A DNA stretch of 5,445 nt from an uncultured Bacteroidales bacterium (GTDB lineage Bacteria; Bacteroidota; Bacteroidia; Bacteroidales; Paludibacteraceae), in the NCBI GenBank assembly GCA_937885465.1, contig CAKZZM010000024.1, positions 1 to 5,445 of the forward strand, given 5' to 3'. Below, in pieces: positions 1 to 4,266 of this stretch (its first letter is position 1; each line of letters opens with the position of its first letter). A model generated the notes under the pieces. That model was not told where the DNA came from. It did not search any database and was given only the letters and a program-made list of their open reading frames with translations. A program made the position numbers and the translations under genes.

Positions 1-1254
1 CTGTATAATAACCCGGGGACGGGTGTTACCTATACCGAAGGCGGTGCTAACCACTCGTTCACCTATCGTACTCCGACAACGCCGACTACGGGCAGACCGG
101 TAGGTGGGTATCAAGGGCAGCAGGATATCCTTAATCTTGCAGCAAGGGCAGCCAATCACAATATGAAGATTTTGCTCTCGTTCCACCTCAGCGACTTCTG
201 GTCGGATGCCACAAAGCAGATATTACCGGCAACATGGGCTAATGTGACAACAAATAGCGTCTTGTGCGACTCTGTGTATAATTATGTGTATAACTTCTTG
301 CAGCGCATGAACGCGCAAGGTACGACCCCCGATTATGTGGCTATCGGCAATGAGATAAACACGGGTATTCTATTCGGTTTCTATGATTCGAAGAATAATG
401 TGGGCATCAACACCTTCGGCGGACATAACGGCAATGCGGCGCAGCTGAAGGCACTGCTTGCAAGCGGCAGCGCAGCGGTGCGTGCGGCATGCCCTAATGC
501 CAAAATAGTCATCCACCTTAATAATGCCTATGCAGGCAAGGTCGCAAACTACGTCAGTTTCCTCAATAAGGTCAGCGGATTAGATTTCGATGTGATAGGC
601 GGTTCGTACTATCCCTATTGGACAAACGCTATGCCCGAAAGTATGGCGGAATGGGCAAGCGAGATGCAAAACCGATACGGCAAGGAGGTTATAGTGATGG
701 AGTGCGGCTATTCGTGGGCACAGTATCGACCGGCGGGTCGCAATGGAGGAAATTATGAAGGACAACTCTCTTTGAACGGAACTGCCTATAACGAGGCAAC
801 GAAGGAAGGACAAGTGTCATTTATGGCTGACCTGCAAGATAAGATTGATGCTGATGATAATATACTCGGCTATTTCTATTGGGACCCGATCTTCGTTGAT
901 TTTCAGGTGGGAAATACTTGGGCACCTGTTTGTTGGGCAGAGAAGTACGACAGCGACTATAATGCTTGGTGGGAAGACGGAAACAGCGTCAGCAATACCA
1001 CTTGGTTTGACTATACCGGCAAGGCTTTGCCCGTTCTTGATGAGATAGCCTCTCACGCTCCCTCAGACGCAACAGGTGTGGATAACTTCTCCGAACGTCT
1101 GGTAGTGGAAAACGGCTCCGAACGTCTGGTAGTGGAGAACGCCTCCGAGCGTTCAATAACGGAGAATGCTGCTTATAAGACGCTGCTTGAAGGTAATATC
1201 GTTATAGTAAACGGCAACGGAGTGTATAACCCATTAGGTCTGAAAATTAAATAG
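1..1254 (+). CDS. GH53 endo-beta-1,4-galactanase, 5' truncated by window edge
   Basis: Likely arabinogalactan endo-beta-1,4-galactanase, which cuts beta-1,4-galactan side chains of pectin outside the cytoplasm. The frame is open from base 1, so the ATG at 163 is internal (MKILLSFHLSDFW is a family core motif) and the true start and any signal peptide lie to the left. The visible part begins at the family strand ending in LYNNPG. Two family signatures are present: PDYVAIGNEIN, whose Glu (codon 352-354) is the expected acid/base, and VIVMECGYSW, whose Glu (codon 700-702) is the expected nucleophile. Roughly the first 100 residues of the usual domain are missing. After the catalytic domain come ATGVDN, three nine-residue repeats (SERLVVENG, SERLVVENA, SERSITENA; nt 1090-1170), and a 25-residue tail resembling the end of the neighbouring secreted protein. 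The repeats are not a GH53 feature and share DNA with the downstream intergenic array. Family assignment is firm; the exact substrate is inferred from the family. Confidence 0.93.
   Translation: MYNNPGTGVTYTEGGANHSFTYRTPTTPTTGRPVGGYQGQQDILNLAARAANHNMKILLSFHLSDFWSDATKQILPATWANVTTNSVLCDSVYNYVYNFLQRMNAQGTTPDYVAIGNEINTGILFGFYDSKNNVGINTFGGHNGNAAQLKALLASGSAAVRAACPNAKIVIHLNNAYAGKVANYVSFLNKVSGLDFDVIGGSYYPYWTNAMPESMAEWASEMQNRYGKEVIVMECGYSWAQYRPAGRNGGNYEGQLSLNGTAYNEATKEGQVSFMADLQDKIDADDNILGYFYWDPIFVDFQVGNTWAPVCWAEKYDSDYNAWWEDGNSVSNTTWFDYTGKALPVLDEIASHAPSDATGVDNFSERLVVENGSERLVVENASERSITENAAYKTLLEGNIVIVNGNGVYNPLGLKIK
1090..1170 (+). repeat. 27-bp in-frame tandem repeat in the GH53 linker (3 units)
   Basis: Three 27-nt units, 1090-1116, 1117-1143 and 1144-1170. 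The first two are nearly identical and the third is diverged. Each is exactly nine codons and starts with TCCGA(A/G)CGT, giving SERLVVEN(G/A) twice and SERSITENA once. They contain the core AGTGGA(G/A)AACG..CTCCGA(A/G)CGT (at 1104-1125 and 1131-1152), which also occurs in the non-coding array just after the gene. The repeat therefore spans the coding/non-coding border. The encoded peptide is acidic and polar and lies in the linker between the catalytic domain and the C-terminal tail, where extra length should be tolerated. Confidence 0.9.
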
Positions 1255-1296
1255 TGGAGAGCGTCTGAGAACGTTCAAATCTCTCGTCTTTATAAA

Positions 1297-1315
1297 GTCG
1301 GCATTTAATGCCGAC
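1297..1315. repeat. Perfect palindrome in repeat copy 1
   Basis: GTCGGCATTTAATGCCGAC is a 19-nt perfect inverted repeat: nine-base arms around one central T, in practice an eight-pair stem with a TTA loop. No T-run follows on either strand, so it is not a typical intrinsic terminator, although it could still stabilise or end the two convergent transcripts. Confidence 0.85.
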
Positions 1316-1365
1316 ATCCGGAGTGGAGAACGTCTCCGAACGTTTATATTTCTCGTCTTTATAAA

Positions 1366-1384
1366 GTCGGCATTTAATGCCGAC
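1366..1384. repeat. Perfect palindrome in repeat copy 2
   Basis: Identical 19-nt palindrome exactly 69 nt after the first one. The palindrome and its flanks (TCTCGTCTTTATAAA before, ATCCGG after) are unchanged between the copies, while the differences fall in the first half of the unit. This suggests recent duplication or selection on the hairpin. Confidence 0.85.
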
Positions 1385-1450
1385 ATCCGGAGTGGAGAAC
1401 GCCTCCGAACGTAGCACCTTAGCGCGAGCGGTACATCGTACTTTGTTATG

Positions 1451-1469
1451 GCGTCTCCGAACGTTCAGA
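1451..1469. repeat. Isolated fourth partial copy of the repeat core
   Basis: GCGTCTCCGAACGTTCAGA matches the second half of the 69-bp unit's core. It is separated from copy 3 by 38 nt (1413-1450) holding AGCGCGAGCG and the short inverted repeat GTAC-ATC-GTAC. It ends 12 nt before the stop codon of the convergent minus-strand gene, so the repeat family occupies nearly the whole intergenic gap. Confidence 0.7.
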
Positions 1470-1481
1470 CTTAAGGAACTC

Positions 1482-3140
1482 CTATTTGCTACTTAATTGT
1501 ATCCCTGTGATGGTATAAGTCTTATCCTCGGTTAGGACATACACATTTCCGTTCTTAATCAGTTTCTGCGCCGGATTGGCAGGATTGGTATATACTGTAG
1601 GGGCTGAGGTGATAGTCTCGTCAACCTCATAAATGGCTTGGATAGTGATTATATCTTCTACATCACCACCGACAACGACCCATTTACTGAATACAAATCC
1701 TTCTATCAGCGGTGGATTAGGGATGTCAATCATTATTGAAGTGATCTCACTCTCATCAACACCGTTTTGGAAATGCAGAGCCACTTGCGATGGTTGTTCT
1801 ACATATTTTTTTACTTCAACAAAAGTTGCATTTTTTATCTCATGGACCCCCATGTATGGATGATATGCACCTTGTAATGTGAGTGTATCCCCCTCATTTA
1901 TGTCCATCTGCGAGAACATCGCACGCTCACCGGCTTCTGTCAGCAGATTGTAGATGTAAATTGTTCCGGTGGAATCGGTCAGGTCAAAATCTCCATAAAT
2001 AGAATTGATGATATTAGATACAACCCCCGTAAGTTGGTAGATGGATTTTCTCTCTGCTCTTTCAATAAGTTCACTTATAGTTATTATCCCTTTATATTCA
2101 GGAGGAGTAGTAGCATTGATTATGCGATACGAGCCTCCGATAAGTTGTGCGCGACTTGTTGAGAAGGTGTCTAAACTACAGTCACTCACTTCTACATAAT
2201 CACCCACATTCAGCAATCTGGCATCAGCATCATCGGTGGCTACAAGCTGTAAACATCTTAAAATACTGGTAGAACCATCCTCGTCATCATCGATATAGAA
2301 AGTTGCATAGTCATAGAGGGGGTAGCCATAGTCCCATGAGGTTACATATCCTCTGACGGTATAAGTGTTGCTATCAGGCAGGTCGACGCTATCGTAAATA
2401 GTCATTATCTGAGCAACTGTCAAGTAACTTTCTTCATCTATTACCCATGCCTTGCCATTGGAAATCTCAATAGTGCCGTTGTAGTTAGTCAGTTTGCCGA
2501 GTACGAGCACGCTGTCGCCGACTTGGGCAAACTCGGTGCCTTGTAGCGTTACATAGTAAGCCTCAAAGCGTTTCTGGTCATCAGCACATTCCATCCAAAA
2601 CGTCTCTTGCATATATGTTTCGTTGGTCATTTCAACGGCAACTACACGCCCGGCTACACGGAAATAATCATCGCTGACGGCTCTATTGCTCATTGCCTCT
2701 CCTTCAGCAATAATCTCGCACACGCTCAGGTCGATAGTGTCAAGCACTACTGACATGCGCTCCAGGATCACCACATCACCATTCTTCATCTCGGCTGTTG
2801 TGCCGTTGTAGTTCATCAGAAATCCTTTGATGGTGACTTTGTCTCCGCGGTTTAGCGGGTTTTCACCATCCGGCATATTGCACCAGTAAGCTTGGAAGGT
2901 CTGTGTCGTACCCTGTTCATCGTCTAACCAGAAGGTCTGTTGCCCGCGGCTGATAGAGCCGTTGGTGTTGGTTACATAGCCCGTGACAGCCACTGAGTCG
3001 GTACCCGTCTCACCTGACTGAAGGTTATCAAAAGTAGCTTGTTTAGCCTCGGCGCAGGTCATAGATGTGATCCCTGCATTGATGTTATTGACCGCAATCG
3101 CACTAAATAATGCAGTCAATACAATGATTAACTTTCTCAT
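1482..3140 (-). CDS. Secreted protein with four OB-fold-like repeats, function unknown
   Basis: 552-residue exported protein. The start is the ATG at 3138-3140; a TTG two codons upstream (3144-3146) also lies in frame, but the ATG places MRK directly before the hydrophobic stretch LIIVLTALFSAIAV, a good signal peptide with likely cleavage after NINA (residue 22). Four repeats follow, about residues 27-127, 139-235, 240-342 and 352-444, each with the pattern 'V.G.V......G....F.(L/I)DD..G......', 'GD.V...G....YNG', then a closing strand. This is the layout of Bacteroidota extracellular OB-fold domains. Residues about 450-506 (GFVFSKWVVVGGD..ITIQAIYE) resemble a small beta-grasp or InlB-repeat-like module. 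Residues 523-552 form a short tail matching the end of the GH53 protein. There is no catalytic motif; a ligand- or nucleic-acid-binding role is only a fold-based guess. It converges on the GH53 gene and has its own promoter and long leader. Confidence 0.85.
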   Translation of the reverse strand: MRKLIIVLTALFSAIAVNNINAGITSMTCAEAKQATFDNLQSGETGTDSVAVTGYVTNTNGSISRGQQTFWLDDEQGTTQTFQAYWCNMPDGENPLNRGDKVTIKGFLMNYNGTTAEMKNGDVVILERMSVVLDTIDLSVCEIIAEGEAMSNRAVSDDYFRVAGRVVAVEMTNETYMQETFWMECADDQKRFEAYYVTLQGTEFAQVGDSVLVLGKLTNYNGTIEISNGKAWVIDEESYLTVAQIMTIYDSVDLPDSNTYTVRGYVTSWDYGYPLYDYATFYIDDDEDGSTSILRCLQLVATDDADARLLNVGDYVEVSDCSLDTFSTSRAQLIGGSYRIINATTPPEYKGIITISELIERAERKSIYQLTGVVSNIINSIYGDFDLTDSTGTIYIYNLLTEAGERAMFSQMDINEGDTLTLQGAYHPYMGVHEIKNATFVEVKKYVEQPSQVALHFQNGVDESEITSIMIDIPNPPLIEGFVFSKWVVVGGDVEDIITIQAIYEVDETITSAPTVYTNPANPAQKLIKNGNVYVLTEDKTYTITGIQLSSK

Positions 3141-3390
3141 AATCAATTCATATTTATGAAGTTAAACTATAAGTGTCCTTCCGAAAATTAGCGTAGCACG
3201 TCTTAGATAAGCCCATTAATTAATAAATTCGGCACTTTTATACTGTTTTTGGCTTTCTCTTGGTATCTTTTTTATTTTCTCTCAGTTACAATGCTCACTT
3301 TCGATAGTGGGTGAATTTCGTGTCGCTGCTGACGAGAACCAAGCGGATATTCGTGTCAATCAGAACTCGGCTCATCTTTCGGCGTAAAAA
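3141..3390 (-). promoter_or_regulatory. Long 5' leader of the OB-fold protein gene
   Basis: About 250 nt separate the predicted transcription start (near 3390, placed by the -7 box) from the ATG at 3140. It holds a 26-codon ORF near its 5' end, then an A-rich tract (on the minus strand GAGAGAAAATAAAAAAGATA) and an AT-rich stretch TTAATTAATGGG. No strong Shine-Dalgarno sequence precedes the ATG, which is normal in Bacteroidota; the nearby sequence is AT-rich. I recognise no known riboswitch, but the length is unusual for a simple secreted-protein gene. Confidence 0.4.
3295..3375 (-). CDS. Candidate 26-residue leader ORF
   Basis: On the minus strand an ATG at 3375-3373 opens 26 codons ending in TGA at 3295-3297. 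The peptide begins MSRVLIDTNIRLVLVSSD and ends TKFTHYRK. Its ATG lies only about 22 nt after the -7 box, so it would be the first ORF in the transcript, some 155 nt before the secreted-protein gene. A purine-rich CGAAAG precedes the ATG. It could be a leader peptide, a small protein, or the remnant of a copied promoter-bearing segment. No function is assigned; the codons alone do not prove translation. Confidence 0.35.
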   Translation of the reverse strand: MSRVLIDTNIRLVLVSSDTKFTHYRK

Positions 3391-3396
3391 CCGCTG

Positions 3397-3429
3397 CAAA
3401 GGTACAAAAAAATATTGGAAACATGCAAG
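3397..3429 (-). promoter_or_regulatory. Bacteroidota-type promoter for the OB-fold protein gene
   Basis: On the minus strand TACCTTTG (3404-3397), inside TTTGTACCTTTGCAGC, matches the Bacteroidota sigma-ABfr -7 consensus TAnnTTTG exactly. A weak -33 element (TTG in CTTGCATG) lies about 21 nt upstream, close to the expected spacing for the TTTG box. Transcription should begin a few bases below 3397 and run toward the OB-fold gene. It is the only good match to this consensus I found upstream of that gene. Confidence 0.7.
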
Positions 3430-3560
3430 TCTTTTTGACAAAAAATACAATGCCCCTAATATATTTTCTTTGTTTTAATATCAAATCCACGAATTTCTAT
3501 TTCCTGTTTTCTATCTTTCCTCGCTGTTTATGAATAAAAAATACTATCTTTCCCCCCTGT
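3405..3560. other. AT-rich spacer between promoter and recombinase remnant
   Basis: No coding signal is seen on either strand. The stretch is strongly AT-rich with poly-A and poly-T runs. Its only structure is the near-identical direct repeat at 3511 and 3544, listed separately. Confidence 0.5.
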
Positions 3561-3564
3561 TTAT
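3511..3564. repeat. 21-nt imperfect direct repeat beside the recombinase end
   Basis: CTATCTTTCC-nnn-CTGTTTAT occurs at 3511-3531 and 3544-3564 with two mismatches, both in the three central bases. The period is 33 nt. The second copy covers the stop codon of the recombinase remnant. A third degenerate trace (CTATTTCCTGTTTT) lies just before the first copy. It may be a footprint of an element end, but no attachment-site pair can be shown. Confidence 0.6.
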
Positions 3565-3695
3565 CCAAGATATTTTCTGTGAGACATCTTCACATTCTGC
3601 TGGCTCACCATTGCATAATGCAAGGTCGTGTCAATGCGCACATGACCCAATAGTTTCTGCACCTGCTCAATAGGCATACCCTTGTCTATCGTCAT
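3561..3695 (-). pseudogene. Tyrosine recombinase/integrase, C-terminal remnant
   Basis: Forty-four codons on the minus strand ending in TAA at 3561-3563, containing IDKGMPIEQ then VQKLLGHVRIDTTLHYAMV and ending HRKYLG. LGH followed by TT..Y is the box II end of phage-integrase/XerC-type recombinases: the His and the terminal nucleophile Tyr are both visible. The Arg-bearing HxxR part, box I and the whole N-terminal DNA-binding domain are missing, so no activity is expected. The frame stays open to an ATG at 3722-3720, but those extra residues (CSTLQVWIM) do not look like the family, so homology probably breaks near 3695. It marks a former mobile element; a complete relative would be about 300-400 residues. 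Confidence 0.8.
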
Positions 3696-3757
3696 TATCC
3701 ATACCTGCAACGTGCTACACATCGCAGTTGCAGAAAATAGTACTCTCTACCTACGCC

Positions 3758-3838
3758 ATGAAAAAAGCTATCAACCAATTGGTCTATAAACTCTACGCCC
3801 TCTCCGATGATGAAATCACACTAATAGAACAGCAATAA
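3758..3838 (+). pseudogene. C-terminal remnant of a probable N6-adenine methylase / type IIG restriction enzyme
   Basis: Twenty-six codons, from an ATG that is probably internal to the ancestral gene, to TAA at 3836-3838. INQLVYKLYALSDDEITLIEQ matches the conserved end 'ID.LVY.LYGLT..EI.IVE' of Eco57I/TaqI-like methylase-restriction proteins and relatives such as PglX. No catalytic motif (such as NPPY) remains. The frame is open further upstream, but that part runs antisense into the recombinase remnant. It shows that a restriction-modification or defence gene once lay here. The recognition rests on one short tail motif. Confidence 0.5.
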
Positions 3839-3844
3839 TCCCTT

Positions 3845-3913
3845 ATGTCTTCCCCTCACGACACATGGCAATGGCAAGAGCCGGGCAATGCTTGGAAAGG
3901 TGCCATCCATTAA
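3845..3913 (+). pseudogene. N-terminal remnant of a probable REP-associated (IS200-like) transposase
   Basis: A 22-codon ORF begins six bases after the stop of the preceding remnant: MSSPHDTWQWQEPGNAWKG then AIH and TAA. The WQ.PGNAWKG start resembles Bacteroidales Y1-type (IS200/REP-associated tyrosine) transposases, which continue with a GVGIYHVTL-like strand. Here the match stops right after WKG and a stop codon follows. None of the HUH motif or the catalytic Tyr is present, so the gene is dead. The tight spacing suggests it once followed the restriction gene. The family call comes from memory of the N-terminal pattern and is moderate only. Confidence 0.45.
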
Positions 3914-3922
3914 AGTACAGGT

Positions 3923-3993
3923 AGCGTTCAGGAGTTGTAACCATCCATCTTAGTAGTGAAGCACTCCTGTGCTTCACGCAGCGTTCAGAAGTT
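3923..3993. repeat. 14-nt direct repeat AGCGTTCAG(G/A)AGTT, two copies
   Basis: Copies lie at 3923-3936 and 3980-3993, 57 nt apart, with one difference (G/A). Each precedes a TGTAAC-containing sequence (AGTTGTAACC after the first; the second leads into the 3993-4023 hairpin). Together with the two hairpins this gives a head-plus-hairpin layout beside the transposase remnant, as in REP/BIME elements. Confidence 0.65.
3956..3977. repeat. Perfect 9-bp hairpin
   Basis: Arms GTGAAGCAC (3956-3964) and GTGCTTCAC (3969-3977) flank a TCCT loop. No T-run follows on either strand, so it is not a standard terminator. It lies between the two copies of the 14-nt repeat. Confidence 0.8.
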
Positions 3994-4023
3994 AGGGCTG
4001 TAACGATTGGTGTTACAGCCCTA
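3993..4023. repeat. Perfect 12-bp hairpin, possible terminator
   Basis: Arms TAGGGCTGTAAC (3993-4004) and GTTACAGCCCTA (4012-4023) flank a 7-nt loop GATTGGT. On the plus strand TTTGTGTTT follows, so it could act as a weak intrinsic terminator for rightward transcription. On the minus strand the following bases (ACTTCTGAACG) are not T-rich, and the glycosyltransferase stop is about 245 nt away. Both the terminator role and the REP-like role are possible. Confidence 0.7.
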
Positions 4024-4068
4024 TTTGTGTTTAGATACGGAATATGTGCGTAATTTGCTAATCGCTAT

Positions 4069-4224
4069 CTATTGAATCGCGGCGAGTTGTTCTTTGTGAA
4101 GGCGTTTACGCTCGGTGCGATTGTGCTGCATGGTCATGTAGTAACCGAAACTTGCCACCGAGTGTCGCCATTCGGTCTCCTCGTTATCCTGTAATTCCAA
4201 CAACTTGGAGTTCTCTTCAGAACG
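4069..4224 (-). pseudogene. Orphan tail of a second glycosyltransferase
   Basis: Fifty-one open codons on the minus strand with no start codon of their own, bounded by TAG at 4227-4225 and TAG at 4071-4069. The peptide (ENSKLLELQDNEETEWRHS ... QHNRTERKRLHKEQLAAIQ) is charged and helix-prone. It lines up with the last ~44 residues of the adjacent GT2 protein: shared KL, H, A, G, Q, R and ERKR in the same order (KLDEE...HHAAQGF...QYERDKAERKR) with about one gap. It is in the same frame as that gene, separated from its stop by 13 sense codons and a second stop. The simplest reading is a remnant of a tandem paralogue lost by deletion. Confidence 0.5.
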
Positions 4225-4266
4225 CTAATGGTTGATTTCAGGTCTATAGGTCAAAATGCAGGCATG

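Larger units (their letters stand above)
1253..1412. repeat. 69-bp tandem intergenic repeat, two full copies plus a partial third
   Basis: Copy 1 is 1253-1321 and copy 2 is 1322-1390, exactly 69 nt each with about six differences. A third copy keeps only the first 22 nt (1391-1412). Each full unit holds, in order, the core AGTGGAGA(A/G)CGTCT..GAACGT, a TCTCGTCTTTATAAA stretch and a perfect palindrome, ending in ATCCGG. The core can form a short stem (GGAGA/TCTCC around ACG, in copy 2). The array fills the gap between two convergent genes. No long open frame runs through it: TAA in CTTTATAAAG closes the frame used by the coding copies. It looks like a dispersed palindromic repeat family rather than a gene. 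Confidence 0.88.

Noticed and set aside
163..165. ATG as start codon of the GH53 gene
   Set aside because: The 54 codons before it are in frame and family-like (LYNNPG, ILNLAARAANHN), and starting here would delete core strands of the barrel.
580..1056. Short open frames opposite or beside the GH53 frame
   Set aside because: All overlap the conserved catalytic domain of GH53 and show no domain or signal; they follow from codon bias.
1297..1384. The two palindromes as a normal bidirectional terminator
   Set aside because: Neither hairpin is followed by a T-run on either strand, the stems are short, and they are part of a duplicated 69-bp unit; a terminator role is possible but not supported.
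1090..1412. CRISPR array
   Set aside because: Units are 27 or 69 nt tandem copies with no variable spacers, and no cas gene is present.
3141..3146. TTG start two codons upstream for the OB-fold protein
   Set aside because: The ATG at 3140 gives a standard signal peptide (MRKLIIVL...) and TTG starts are rare; the two extra residues add nothing.
3430..3475. Plus-strand promoter (TTTTTG ... TATATTTTCTTTG)
   Set aside because: The -7 match is poor, the region is AT-rich so chance matches are common, and no intact plus-strand gene follows.
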